Assembly (NCBI GenBank): GCA_963837805.1
Contig: CAWIOU010000020.1
Span: 62,001-126,000, forward strand
Length of the DNA stretch: 64,000 bases
Reading direction: 5' to 3'
DNA from: Bog-756 sp963837805
Lineage (GTDB): Bacteria; Actinomycetota; Acidimicrobiia; Acidimicrobiales; RAAP-2
Made by a program: the position numbers and the translations under genes. Under the pieces are notes generated by a model. It was not told where the DNA came from. It made no database searches and saw only the letters and a program-made list of their open reading frames with translations. This document shows positions 54,235 through 63,500 of the stretch, piece by piece; within the stretch, counting starts at the first letter, position 1; the number at the start of each line of letters is the position of its first letter.

Positions 54235-54273
54235 ATGTTCACCGCGACCACCTCGGAACTCCTCCTTACCTGA
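54235..54273 (+). CDS. Leucine-rich leader peptide of the leuA attenuator
   Basis: A 12-codon frame, MFTATTSELLLT, with GGAGG about 5 bases before ATG 54235. It ends in three consecutive leucine codons (CTC CTC CTT), then Thr and TGA. It is followed by the two competing hairpins and leuA. Ribosome stalling at the Leu codons when leucine is scarce would favour the antiterminator. This is a classic leader-peptide layout. Confidence 0.7.
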   Translation: MFTATTSELLLT

Positions 54274-54275
54274 CG

Positions 54276-54335
54276 GCGAGCGCCACATCGCGTTCGCCCG
54301 CAACCTCCTGAGCCCGAACGGCCAGGGGGTTTTTT
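54276..54335 (+). promoter_or_regulatory. Leucine attenuator: pause, antiterminator and terminator hairpins
   Basis: Three pairings can be drawn. Pause stem: GGCGAGCG with CGTTCGCC. Antiterminator: CGTTCG (54291-54296) with CGAACG (54315-54320). Terminator: AACCTCCTG (54302-54310) with CAGGGGGTT (54323-54331, one G-U), followed by six T residues (54330-54335). The antiterminator encloses one terminator arm and leaves the other out, so the two cannot form together. Confidence 0.65.
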
Positions 54336-54428
54336 GTTGGGCGGGACCGGAGTCCCTGGCCACAAGGCCAGATCCCCTCCAACGGCAGAAGAGCACCAGA
54401 CACACCGATACCTCGGGAGCCAGAGCAC

Positions 54429-56171
54429 ATGAAGACGGACCAGAACCCCGGACCGACGACAGGCCACCACGACGGGCACCGCCTGGCCATGCCCTGTGAC
54501 GTCTCGCCCATGCCGTTCCACCTCTATCGGCCCTATCGCCCCCTGACCCTGCCCGACCGGACCTGGCCGGACCGTGACCTGACCCGGGCACCCCGCTGGG
54601 CCAGCGTCGACCTTCGGGACGGCAATCAGGCCCTGGTCGACCCCATGGATCCGGAGCGCAAGCTGAAGCTCTTCAACGCACTCGTCGAGATCGGATTCAA
54701 GGAGATCGAGGTGGGGTTCCCTGCGGCATCCCAGACCGACTTCGACTTCCAGCGCCAGATCATCGACGAGGGCTTGATCCCCGACGATGTGACCATCCAG
54801 GTGCTGGTGCAGTGCCGCGAGGAGCTCATCGAGCGCACTTTCGAATCGCTGATCGGAGCACCGCGGGCCATCGTCCACTTCTACAACTCGACCTCGGAAC
54901 TGCAGCGGCGGGTGGTCTTCGGCCTCGACCGGGCCGGCATCATCGACATCGCCGTCAACGCCGCCAAGCTGTGCAGGAAGTTCGAGTCGACGGTTCCCGG
55001 CACCGACATCCGCTACGAGTACTCCCCGGAGAGCTTCACCGGCACCGAGCCCGACTTCGCCGTCGAGATCTGCGAGGCGGTGATGGGGGTGATCGAACCC
55101 ACGCCCGAACGTCCGATCATCATCAACCTGCCCAACACCGTCGAGATGTACGGCCCCAACGTCTACGCCGATGTCATCGAATGGTTCGGCCGGACCGTCG
55201 CCCACCGCGATTCGATCGTCCTCAGCCTCCATCCCCACAACGACCGGGGGACAGCCGTGGCTGCGGCCGAGCTGGCCGTCCTGGCCGGCGCCGACCGGGT
55301 GGAGGGGACGCTGTTCGGCAACGGCGAGCGCACCGGCAACGTCGACATCGTCACCCTGGCCATGAACCTGTTCTCCCAGGGCGTCGATCCTGCGCTCGAC
55401 TTCAGGGACATCGACCGGGTGCGCCGCATCGCCGAGTACGCCACCCGGATGCCCGTCCACCCCCGCCATCCCTACGCCGGCGATCTCGTCTACACCGCGT
55501 TCTCCGGGTCGCACCAGGACGCCATCAAGAAGGGCTTCGCCGCCATCGGCGACGACTACGACCACTGGGAGGTGCCCTACCTGCCCATCGACCCGAGCCA
55601 CACGGGACGGACCTATGAGGCGATCATCCAGGTGAACAGCCAGTCCGGCAAGGGCGGGGTGGCCTACGTGATGGACACCGAGCACGGCCTCGATCTCCCC
55701 CGTCGGCTCCAGATCGAGTTCTCCAAGGAGGTCCAGGCCGTCACCGAGGACAGCGGCACCGTGATCAGGGCCGGCGAGATGTGGGACGTCTTCTCGAGGA
55801 CGTATCTCACCGATACCGGCGTCCGTCTGATCGGCAGCGAGGTGACCACCGGTGGTCGCCGGACCACGGTCACCGCCCAGCTGCTCGTCGACGGCGAGCC
55901 GCACACGGTGATGGGCGAGGGCAACGGACCCATCGACGCCCTGGTCGGCGCACTGCGGGCCGAGCTGGGTGTGGAGTTCGAAGTGAAGGACTACAGCGAG
56001 CATGCCCTCACCGAGGGCAGCGAGGCCTCTGCCGTTGCCTACGTGGAGGCAGAAGGCCCGGACGGCTCGACCTGGTGGGGCGTGGGCATGGACTCGAGCA
56101 TCCTCGATGCGTCGCTGAGCGCGGTGGTGAGCGCGGCGAGCCGGGCGCGCGAGCGCTCCGTTCCGTCGTGA
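54429..56171 (+). CDS. leuA: 2-isopropylmalate synthase
   Basis: A 580-residue enzyme condensing acetyl-CoA with 2-oxoisovalerate, the first committed step of leucine synthesis. The catalytic TIM barrel has 'WASVDLRDGNQALVDPMD' near residue 60, 'EIEVGFPAASQTDFDF', the metal-binding 'LSLHPHNDRGTAVAAAEL' near residue 267, and 'GTLFGNGERTGNVDIVTLAM'. The C-terminal leucine-binding regulatory domain ends the protein. The length and 'RYEYSPESFTGTE' place it in the actinobacterial LeuA2-type group. ATG 54429, 94 bp after the attenuator T-run. Confidence 0.95.
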   Translation: MKTDQNPGPTTGHHDGHRLAMPCDVSPMPFHLYRPYRPLTLPDRTWPDRDLTRAPRWASVDLRDGNQALVDPMDPERKLKLFNALVEIGFKEIEVGFPAASQTDFDFQRQIIDEGLIPDDVTIQVLVQCREELIERTFESLIGAPRAIVHFYNSTSELQRRVVFGLDRAGIIDIAVNAAKLCRKFESTVPGTDIRYEYSPESFTGTEPDFAVEICEAVMGVIEPTPERPIIINLPNTVEMYGPNVYADVIEWFGRTVAHRDSIVLSLHPHNDRGTAVAAAELAVLAGADRVEGTLFGNGERTGNVDIVTLAMNLFSQGVDPALDFRDIDRVRRIAEYATRMPVHPRHPYAGDLVYTAFSGSHQDAIKKGFAAIGDDYDHWEVPYLPIDPSHTGRTYEAIIQVNSQSGKGGVAYVMDTEHGLDLPRRLQIEFSKEVQAVTEDSGTVIRAGEMWDVFSRTYLTDTGVRLIGSEVTTGGRRTTVTAQLLVDGEPHTVMGEGNGPIDALVGALRAELGVEFEVKDYSEHALTEGSEASAVAYVEAEGPDGSTWWGVGMDSSILDASLSAVVSAASRARERSVPS

Positions 56172-56254
56172 CGACGACCGGGTGACCTCGCACCTGGCCG
56201 ACTGAGTTCGAGCGGCCGGGTTCGCCCGATCACGCTTTCCTCACTGGACGAGGC

Positions 56255-57724
56255 GTGGAAGGCTATCGATCCGTGCCGAGTCGTTCGATCGGGAGTTCAG
56301 ACCTCGAGGACAGACTGGTCGAACGCCTGAGCCGCAGGATCTGGCCGATCTTCACCGCGGTCGTCTTCGTCGCCCTGGGATCGGCCTACTTCTTTCGCTG
56401 GGCGCCGGTGATACGGCATACGCCGTCGTCGTGGATTTCACCCGGAGACCTCTGGGACACCTATGGCGCGGCCATCGCCTTGGCCCATGGTCATCTCAAC
56501 GCCGTCTACACGGCGAAATCGGGATTTCTGGCTCCCCCCGGCTTCCTCCTCGCTCTGCTGCCACTCGCCGCCGCCAACAACGCGCTGGGCACCACCTTCA
56601 TCGAGCTCGGGAAGAACCACCAGGCGCTCGGTCAGCCGCTCACTCTGAAGGCCAGCGGGTCCCCCATCCTGACCAGCGGTTCGGCCAATTTCCACGGCCA
56701 CGAGTACTTCGTCCACCCCCAGGCGTTCGTGATCCTCGGTCCGCTGGTGTTGGCTCTGGCCTGTCTCTCGCTGTTCGCCTTCGATGCCCTGGCCGAACGG
56801 CTCGAGGTCAGCCGCCACCGCCGGGTCGTGCTCACCCTCGCCGAGGCCGTGGTGCTGTGGAACGTGACCGTCTTCTGGGGACACCCCGAGGATGCGGTGG
56901 CGGTCGCCCTGGCCGGCTATGCCCTCCTGTTCGCGTTGGACGAGCGGTTCACCGGGGCGGGCTGGCTCTTCGGCGCCGCCGTCGCCGTCCAACCACTGGT
57001 GATCGTGGTGTTCCCCATCCTGGTCGTGATGGCAGGGATGAAGCGCGCTCTCGGGTTCACTCTCCGGACCATCATCCCCGCCGCCGCCGTGACCATCGCC
57101 CCCCTGGCATCGGAGTTCCACGGCACCGTGCACAACCTCGTCAACCAACCGACCTATCCCAACAACAAGAACGACCACCAGACGCCGTGGACGTTCCTGG
57201 CCCCGAAGCTGGGTGGACGCGGGGTGGACGCCGCCGTCGGCGGTGGGCCGGTGCGGATCGTCGTCCTGGCGCTGGCTGCCGGCATCGGCTGGTGGGTCCA
57301 GCGATGGCGGGAGCGACCCGAGATGATCGTCTGGTCGGTGGCCCTGGCCCTTGCCCTGCGGACCTACACCGAGTCGGTGACCACCGCTTACTACATGTGG
57401 CCGGCGCTCGCCGTGGCTCTCGTCGTCGCCGCACGCGGGAGCCGGTGGCGTTTCGGCATCGCCATCGCCATCGCCATCGCCGTCACGGTCGTCGCCCAGT
57501 GGAACCTGAGTCTCTGGCCATGGTGGTTGCTCAACGTGGTCGGCGTCACCGGCGTCCTGGTGGCTGCCGCATGGCCGGAACCGGTCAACCCTCCCGCGGC
57601 CCGAGCCGGGCCGGTGCGCACCCCGAAGTCTTCGGGTCGAGGCGGTTCGAGGCCGTCGGGGTCGAAGAAGAAGGCCAAGCGGAAGGCGGCCCGCTCGAAC
57701 CGAAAGGTGTCGGGCCGGCGCTGA
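56255..57724 (+). CDS. Polytopic membrane protein of unknown function (GT-C-like)
   Basis: A 489-residue protein with about ten membrane helices, starting GTG 56255. The loop after helix 1 has 'SPGDLWDTYGAAIALAHGHL', an acidic pattern seen in GT-C mannosyl- and arabinosyl-transferases, and a large loop contains 'ANFHGHEYFVHPQAF'. The C-terminal tail is strongly basic, with 'KKKAKRKAARSNRKVS'. I cannot assign a family with certainty; a polyprenyl-phosphate-sugar transferase is one possibility. It lies between leuA and a methyltransferase, 83 bp after leuA. Confidence 0.6.
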   Translation: MEGYRSVPSRSIGSSDLEDRLVERLSRRIWPIFTAVVFVALGSAYFFRWAPVIRHTPSSWISPGDLWDTYGAAIALAHGHLNAVYTAKSGFLAPPGFLLALLPLAAANNALGTTFIELGKNHQALGQPLTLKASGSPILTSGSANFHGHEYFVHPQAFVILGPLVLALACLSLFAFDALAERLEVSRHRRVVLTLAEAVVLWNVTVFWGHPEDAVAVALAGYALLFALDERFTGAGWLFGAAVAVQPLVIVVFPILVVMAGMKRALGFTLRTIIPAAAVTIAPLASEFHGTVHNLVNQPTYPNNKNDHQTPWTFLAPKLGGRGVDAAVGGGPVRIVVLALAAGIGWWVQRWRERPEMIVWSVALALALRTYTESVTTAYYMWPALAVALVVAARGSRWRFGIAIAIAIAVTVVAQWNLSLWPWWLLNVVGVTGVLVAAAWPEPVNPPAARAGPVRTPKSSGRGGSRPSGSKKKAKRKAARSNRKVSGRR

Positions 57725-57782
57725 CCCCCTCCCTCTCACCCTGACGAACGATCGGTTCGCCAGTGCTCAGGTCGCATCTCGG

Positions 57783-58568
57783 GTGACCGCCGTCCCCGGT
57801 TACGATTCACCGAACGCTCGACGGCAGCCGAGCCGTGCCGAGCTCGAGACGGGGTGTGGACCGGTGTCCAAGGAGTTGATCGGATCGGCCCACGGGACGT
57901 CACCGGTGCCCGGTGGGAGGAGGAGGAACGACGCCATCTCCCGGCGGGACCGGTTCATCGACGAACAGCTGGCGCGGCTCGACGCCGACTCGCTGGTGGT
58001 CAACGTGGGGTGCGGGGTGGTGCGGAGGTTCGAGGCGGCCTGCCGGGCCCGGTACATGGCCACCGACCTCAGGGCGCTTTCCAACGTCGACTTCGCCTCG
58101 AACGCCACGTCCATCCCGTTGCGGGACAATTCTGTCGACACGGTCATCGCCCTCGAGCTCCTCGAGCACGTCACCGACCCGGGAGCCGTGCTCCGCGAGC
58201 TCGCCCGGGTCCTCAAACCCGGTGGCACGGTGATCGTCTCGGTGCCGTCGGCCGTTCCCCGGCACGACGACCACGACTACTGGCGGTTCACCGCCGAGGG
58301 GATCGGCCAGTTGGGCACCGAGGTGTTCGGCGGCGGCGACGTCCACGTCTTCGGGGGGACGTTCGAAGCCCTCGGCTACCTGCTCTCGTACTACATCGCG
58401 CTGGTGTTCCACCTGGTCGGAGTGCCGAGCCGACGGTTCCGGGAGATCTTCCCGTCGGTGGGCCACTGGCTCGATCAGCGCAACGACTGGTCCTCGTCGA
58501 GGACCGCGCTCCACACCCTGGCCTTCGACCTGTTGTTCATCGCCACCACTGAGAGGGCGCAGGACTGA
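57783..58568 (+). CDS. SAM-dependent class I methyltransferase
   Basis: A 261-residue methyltransferase. Motif I is 'LVVNVGCGVVRRFEAACRA' near residue 72, motif II is 'YMATDLRAL', and 'PLRDNSVDTVIALELLEHVT' is the post-I and motif IV region, followed by 'LARVLKPGGTVIVSVPSAV'. 'HDDHDYWRFTAEGI' resembles small-molecule or glycan methyltransferases of the Methyltransf_11 group. A hydrophobic stretch 'LLSYYIALVFHLVGV' near the end may be membrane-associated. GTG 57783, 58 bp after the membrane protein. Substrate unknown. Confidence 0.83.
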   Translation: MTAVPGYDSPNARRQPSRAELETGCGPVSKELIGSAHGTSPVPGGRRRNDAISRRDRFIDEQLARLDADSLVVNVGCGVVRRFEAACRARYMATDLRALSNVDFASNATSIPLRDNSVDTVIALELLEHVTDPGAVLRELARVLKPGGTVIVSVPSAVPRHDDHDYWRFTAEGIGQLGTEVFGGGDVHVFGGTFEALGYLLSYYIALVFHLVGVPSRRFREIFPSVGHWLDQRNDWSSSRTALHTLAFDLLFIATTERAQD

Positions 58569-58576
58569 GGCCGGCT

Positions 58577-60166
58577 TCAGAACCGGTTCAGCCGCTTGAA
58601 GATGCCCTTGGTCTGCTTGTAGAGGGTGACGAACTCGCGGAAGAGCACCTCGTACTCGGCCGCCGTCGACCGGTCGGGGGTGAAGGTCCGGCGGACCTCG
58701 ACCATGGCCGGAATCTCCTCGACCGTGACCCGACCCAGCCCCACCAGGGTGATCAGCGCTGCACCGCGGACATTGGCCAAAACCGGGTCGGCCACCTGGC
58801 GGATCTCCCTCCCCAGCACGTCGGCGTGGATCTGGGCCCACTGGTCCGAGTTGGCCCCACCACCGATGAAGGCCAGTGAGTCGAACCGTCGGTCGGCGAA
58901 TTTCTCCACGGCCTCGAGCAACCACCTCGAGTTGAGGGCCACGCCCTCGTAGACGGCGCGGACCATCTGGGCCCGGGTGGTCGACAGCGAGAGGTTGTGG
59001 AAGCCGCCCCTGATGGTGTGGTCGTCGACCGGCGATCGTTCGCCGTTGAGCCACGGCGTGAACAGCACCCGGCCGCTGCCCGGCTCGACGGTGTCCACCA
59101 TGGCGTTCAGGGCGTCGAAGTCGTCGGCGAAGCCCAGATTGTCACGGAGGAAGGTGAGACAGGCCCCTGCCGTCTCGTGCTCGTCCACGATCACGTATTT
59201 GCCGGCCAGAGCCGCAGGGATGGAGGCCACGTTGGAGGTCGGGGCGGTCTTCTTGAACGGCACGTGGCCCGAGATCCACGACGACGTGCCGATGTAGAGG
59301 TGGGCCTGGTAGTCGGCCACCGCCCCCGACCCGAACACCGCCGAGTGCACGTCACCCGAACCGGCCGCCACCGGAACGCCCGCCGGCATGCCCAGATCGG
59401 CGGCTGCCTCCTCGGTGAGCTCGCCCACGAGTGTCCCCGATGGCACCAGATCGGGGAGCTTCGACCGCTCCAGACCGGTGGTCTCGAGCAGACGGTCGTC
59501 GTAGGTCACCCGGTCGATCTGCCGGTTGTCGGTGACCCAGTGGGCGGCGATCGAGTCGTACGAGGCGCAGGTGCGCCCGGTCATCTTGAGGTTGAGATAG
59601 TCGACCGGCTCGAGGAAGGTGGCCGTGCGCCGGTAGACATCGGGGAAGGCGTCGCGGATGAAGAGTATGTGTGACACCGGGTCCTTGCCGGAGAGGCCGG
59701 GCGCCCCTCCGGTCACCTGCACCCACCGGAGGATCTTGCGCGGGTCGTACCCGAGCACGTTGACCGCTCCCCCGGCCACCCTCCGGATGGCCTGGTTCCC
59801 TCGGGAGTCCATCCAGATGACCGCCGGCATGAGGGGCTCGGCGTCCGCCCCGACCGCCACCGTGCCCGACCACTGCGCGGTGCATCCCACGCCGATCATC
59901 TTCTCCGCCGGTATGGCCGCCTCGGTCAGCGCCCGACGCGACGCGGCAGTAATCGCCGACCACCACTCGTGCGGATCCTGCTCGGCTCCCCCGCCATCGA
60001 GCAACTGCAGCGACACCCGCTCGGTGGCGTGGGCCACGATCCGGCCGCGGGTCGAGACCACCGCCACCTTGGGCCCGCCGGTGCCGAGGTCGATGGCCAG
60101 GACGTACCCGTCGGCCGCCGGTCCACCACCACCCGCCGCCGGGGCCCCGTCCTCGTGCCGGCTCAT
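58577..60166 (-). CDS. FGGY-family carbohydrate kinase (xylulokinase-like)
   Basis: A 529-residue sugar kinase. The first phosphate block is 'VLAIDLGTGGPKVAVVS' and the ribose/sugar block 'GCTAQWSGTVAVG'. 'PAVIWMDSRGNQAIRR', 'LVPSGTLVGELTEEAAADLG' and 'GSGDVHSAVFGSGAV' are typical, and 'FIGGGANSDQWAQIHADVLG' is the FGGY signature 2 region. Closest in form to xylulokinases, though the sugar is not proven. ATG 60166 overlaps the ileS stop as ATGA, so it is coupled to an essential tRNA synthetase. Confidence 0.88.
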   Translation of the reverse strand: MSRHEDGAPAAGGGGPAADGYVLAIDLGTGGPKVAVVSTRGRIVAHATERVSLQLLDGGGAEQDPHEWWSAITAASRRALTEAAIPAEKMIGVGCTAQWSGTVAVGADAEPLMPAVIWMDSRGNQAIRRVAGGAVNVLGYDPRKILRWVQVTGGAPGLSGKDPVSHILFIRDAFPDVYRRTATFLEPVDYLNLKMTGRTCASYDSIAAHWVTDNRQIDRVTYDDRLLETTGLERSKLPDLVPSGTLVGELTEEAAADLGMPAGVPVAAGSGDVHSAVFGSGAVADYQAHLYIGTSSWISGHVPFKKTAPTSNVASIPAALAGKYVIVDEHETAGACLTFLRDNLGFADDFDALNAMVDTVEPGSGRVLFTPWLNGERSPVDDHTIRGGFHNLSLSTTRAQMVRAVYEGVALNSRWLLEAVEKFADRRFDSLAFIGGGANSDQWAQIHADVLGREIRQVADPVLANVRGAALITLVGLGRVTVEEIPAMVEVRRTFTPDRSTAAEYEVLFREFVTLYKQTKGIFKRLNRF

Positions 60167-63100
60167 GCCTTGATCACCCAGGCCCGGGCCTGGCGGGTGG
60201 TCTCCCCGTCGTCGAGCTCGAGGGGCGTGCCCGGGCCGTCTCCTTCGGGGACGGTTCGGATGACCGATCGGGCCAGCACCTCGCGGCCGACGGCGTCGAA
60301 CAGGGGCTCGAGGTCGTCGAGGCCGACCAGGTGGAGATGGATCCAGTCGGAGACCTCGAGCCCCGCCTCCTTGCGCATCTCCTGGACGTGCCGGATCACC
60401 TCACGGGCCAGACCCCTCCTACGCAGATCGTCGTCGAGGGCGAGGTCGAGGGCGACCACCTCGGCCCCGTCACGGGACACGGCATAGCCGGCCTGGGCCC
60501 GCACCCGGAGCTCGACCTCGTCACCGATCAGTTCGACGGGCCCGTCGGCCAGCGCGACCATCACCGGCCGGCCCTCGGCCAGCCCGGCCGCGGCGGCGGC
60601 ACCGTCCACCGAGCCCATGGCCGCCCGGAGCTCCTGGACGCGGGCTCCGAGGCGCGGCCCGAGCAGCTTGAAGTTGGGGACCAGCTCATAGGTGAGCACG
60701 TCACCGAGCTCGCCGATTTCCTCCACCCTGTCCACGTTGAGCTCGTCCTCGACGACCCCGGGAGGGGGTGTCGGGCTCCCCGGCGGCAGATAGACGAGGG
60801 CCCGGGCCAGCGGCTGGCGCACCCTGATCCCTGCTTCGGCCCGGGCCGCCCGACCGAGGGAGGAGAGGCGCCGGGCCAGATCCATACCCCCCTCGAGGTC
60901 CGGGTCGACGGCTTCGGGTCGGAGCGCCGGCCAGTCGGCCAGGTGGATCGAGTCACCGTCTTCGGCACCGGTCAGGTCGCGCCACATCCGGTCGGACACG
61001 AACGGGCACATCGGGGCCAGCAGGTGGGCGATCGTCACCAATACCTCGCACAAGGTCGCCTGCGCCCCCAGCGAGTCGGCCGGGTCGGCGTCCGGATCGG
61101 TGCGCCAGAAGCGGCGCCGGCTGCGTCGTACGTACCAGTTGGAGACATCGTCGACGAGCCCGGCCACGGCGGCGGCAGCCGGAAACGGCTCGTAGCCGTC
61201 GAGGGACTCGGTGGCGGTGGCCAGCGTGGCGTACAGCCGGGACCTCATCCAGCGATCGAGCACCGAACGCTCCTCGAAGGGAGGGATGGCCGGGTCGGCG
61301 GGGTCGAATCCGTTCAATGACGCATAGGTAGTGAAGAACCACCAGGTGTTCCACAGCGTCAGCAGGGTGTCCCGCATGGCGGCATCGATGGCGTCGAAAC
61401 TCACCCTGGTCGGAGTCCACGGCGAACCCTGGGAGAACATCCACCACCGCAGCGGATCGGCCCCCCTGGTGTCGAGGATCTCCCAGGGATCGATGACATT
61501 GCCGACGCTCTTGGACATCTTGCGGCCCTCCGCGTCGACCAGGTGGCCGAGACAGAGCACATTGCGGTAGGGCGTGGTGTCGCGCACCAAGGTGTTGACG
61601 GCCAGGAGCGAGTAGAACCATCCCCGTGTCTGGTCGATGGCCTCGCAGATGAAATCGGCGGGGTAGACGAACGACTCGACCGACCCTTCGGTCAGCGGGT
61701 AGCCCCACTGGGCGGAGGGCATCGAACCGGAGTCGAACCAGGCATCGATGACCGGTTCCACCCGCCGCATCGTGCCGCCAGGCTCCGGACCCGCACCCGC
61801 GTCCCCGGTGGCGCACTCGGCGCACGGAAACGTCACCGCATCGATGTCGGGTCGGTGAGGATCGACGGCGGTGACGTCGCGCCCGGCCAGCTCGCTCAGC
61901 TCGGCCAACGAACCGACGCACCGGACGTGCCCGTCATCGCAGCGCCAGATGGGCAAGGGAGTGCCCCAGAACCGGTCGCGGGAGAGCGCCCAGTCCACGT
62001 TGTTGGCCAGCCACTCCCCCATGCGGCCGTCACGGATGTACTCGGGGTGCCACCCGATGGTCTGGTTCTGGGCCATCAGGTCGGTCTTGCGGTCCGAAGT
62101 CCTGACGTACCAGCTGGGCTTGCCCCAGTAGATGAGCGGGGTGTCGCACCGCCAACAGTGGGGGTAGGTGTGGGTATAGGGGTGACGGCGGAACAACCGT
62201 CCCTCGGCTTCCAGTCGATCGTTCACCACGCCGTTGACGTCGCGCACGGGCCGGCCGCTCAGCCACGCCACCGCATCGGTGAACCGGCCGTCAGGACCGA
62301 CCGGGTTGAGGGTGGGCAGCCCGTTCTCCCGGCCCGCCTGCCGGTCGACCTCACCGAAGGCGGGGGCGAGATGGACCACCCCGGTCCCCTCGTCGGCCTC
62401 GACGAAGGAGCCGGCCACCACCCGCCAGCCGTCGCCGCCTGCGGGGCCGGGAGGCGGTACCAGGTCGTCGAAGGGACGGAGGTAGCGGAGCCCGACCAGG
62501 TCGCGCCCGGGGACGCGCCGGTCGATGACGGCATCCTCACCGAAGACATGGGGCACCAGATCGGCGGCCACGATGTCGTCACCGACCACCGCATAGTCGA
62601 GGTCGGGTCCCACAGCGGCACCGGTGTTGGACAGCAGGGTCCACGGTGTCGTCGTCCACGCCATCAACGCCAGGCCGGTGAGGGTGTCTCGGCCCAGGAG
62701 GGTCCGCAGCCGGGCGGCGGCCTCTCCGTCGTCGGTCAGCGGGAACAGGACGTAGGCCGACTCGTCGACGACGTCCCGGTAGACATCGGGCTGCCCCAGC
62801 TCGTGGCTGCTCAAGGCGGTGCCGCAGCGGGGGCAGTACGGGACCACCTTGATGTCCTCGTACAGGAGCCCCTGGTCCCAGAGGTTCTTCAGGTTCCACC
62901 ACACGGCCTCGACGTACTCGGGGGCGAACGTCCAGTAGGCGCTGTCACTGTCGATCCAGTAGCCGATCCGGTCGGTCAGTATCTTCCACTCGTCGACGTA
63001 ATTGCGTACCGACTGGCGGCAGAGGCGGGTGAACTCGGCGATCCCCACCTCGTTCTCGATCTGGTGCTTGGAGGTGATCCCGAGCTGGCGTTCTACCTCG

Positions 63101-63381
63101 ACCTCGACCGGCAGGCCGTGGGTGTCCCACCCGGCTTTGCGGGGCACGGCGTACCCCCGCATGGTCCGATAGCGGCAGAACAGGTCCTTGTAGACCCGGG
63201 CCCACACATGGTGCAGGCCGGGCCGCCCGTTGGCCGTCGGAGGTCCTTCGTAGAACACCCACTGCTCGGCACCGGCGCGGAGCTCGATGGACCGCTCGAA
63301 GACGCGGTGCCGGCGCCAGCGGGCCAGACCGTCGGCCTCGAGGGCGGTGAAATCGGCTTCGGCGGGTACCGGGCGGAACAA
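60163..63381 (-). CDS. ileS: Isoleucyl-tRNA synthetase (type II-like)
   Basis: A 1072-residue class I synthetase. The HIGH-equivalent block is 'GPPTANGRPGLHHVWARVYK' near residue 45, the editing domain has 'MAWTTTPWTLLSNTGAAVG', and KMSKS is exact in 'RKMSKSVGNVIDPWEI' near residue 620. 'PGLHHVWA' and the length agree with the IleRS2 type common in Actinobacteria, often mupirocin-tolerant. The start codon is TTG at 63381 with GAGAGG about 8 bases upstream; an adjacent CTG is less likely. It is divergent from mutM. Confidence 0.93.
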   Translation of the reverse strand: MFRPVPAEADFTALEADGLARWRRHRVFERSIELRAGAEQWVFYEGPPTANGRPGLHHVWARVYKDLFCRYRTMRGYAVPRKAGWDTHGLPVEVEVERQLGITSKHQIENEVGIAEFTRLCRQSVRNYVDEWKILTDRIGYWIDSDSAYWTFAPEYVEAVWWNLKNLWDQGLLYEDIKVVPYCPRCGTALSSHELGQPDVYRDVVDESAYVLFPLTDDGEAAARLRTLLGRDTLTGLALMAWTTTPWTLLSNTGAAVGPDLDYAVVGDDIVAADLVPHVFGEDAVIDRRVPGRDLVGLRYLRPFDDLVPPPGPAGGDGWRVVAGSFVEADEGTGVVHLAPAFGEVDRQAGRENGLPTLNPVGPDGRFTDAVAWLSGRPVRDVNGVVNDRLEAEGRLFRRHPYTHTYPHCWRCDTPLIYWGKPSWYVRTSDRKTDLMAQNQTIGWHPEYIRDGRMGEWLANNVDWALSRDRFWGTPLPIWRCDDGHVRCVGSLAELSELAGRDVTAVDPHRPDIDAVTFPCAECATGDAGAGPEPGGTMRRVEPVIDAWFDSGSMPSAQWGYPLTEGSVESFVYPADFICEAIDQTRGWFYSLLAVNTLVRDTTPYRNVLCLGHLVDAEGRKMSKSVGNVIDPWEILDTRGADPLRWWMFSQGSPWTPTRVSFDAIDAAMRDTLLTLWNTWWFFTTYASLNGFDPADPAIPPFEERSVLDRWMRSRLYATLATATESLDGYEPFPAAAAVAGLVDDVSNWYVRRSRRRFWRTDPDADPADSLGAQATLCEVLVTIAHLLAPMCPFVSDRMWRDLTGAEDGDSIHLADWPALRPEAVDPDLEGGMDLARRLSSLGRAARAEAGIRVRQPLARALVYLPPGSPTPPPGVVEDELNVDRVEEIGELGDVLTYELVPNFKLLGPRLGARVQELRAAMGSVDGAAAAAGLAEGRPVMVALADGPVELIGDEVELRVRAQAGYAVSRDGAEVVALDLALDDDLRRRGLAREVIRHVQEMRKEAGLEVSDWIHLHLVGLDDLEPLFDAVGREVLARSVIRTVPEGDGPGTPLELDDGETTRQARAWVIKA

Positions 63382-63500
63382 CAGGTACGTCCTCTCGAGT
63401 CGGATCGGGCAGGTCGGAGCGGCGGTCGCGCCCGGGAGCTCCCGACCCTGGCGCAGGTGCGGACCAGATACTACGGGCGCAAAAGGTAGACAATTGCCCT
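63382..63500. promoter_or_regulatory. ileS/mutM divergent promoter region
   Basis: About 120 bp. For ileS (minus strand) a TTGTCT -35 box, a 16-17 bp spacer and TAGTAT/TATCTG fit a sigma-70 promoter. For mutM, a TAGACAAT-type -10 lies only a few bases before the GTG, so its mRNA may be leaderless. I saw no T-box specifier or TGGNACC motif. Confidence 0.45.

Noticed and set aside
63382..63500. T-box riboswitch before ileS
   Set aside because: No TGGNACC-type antiterminator sequence or specifier loop could be drawn in the 120-bp leader.
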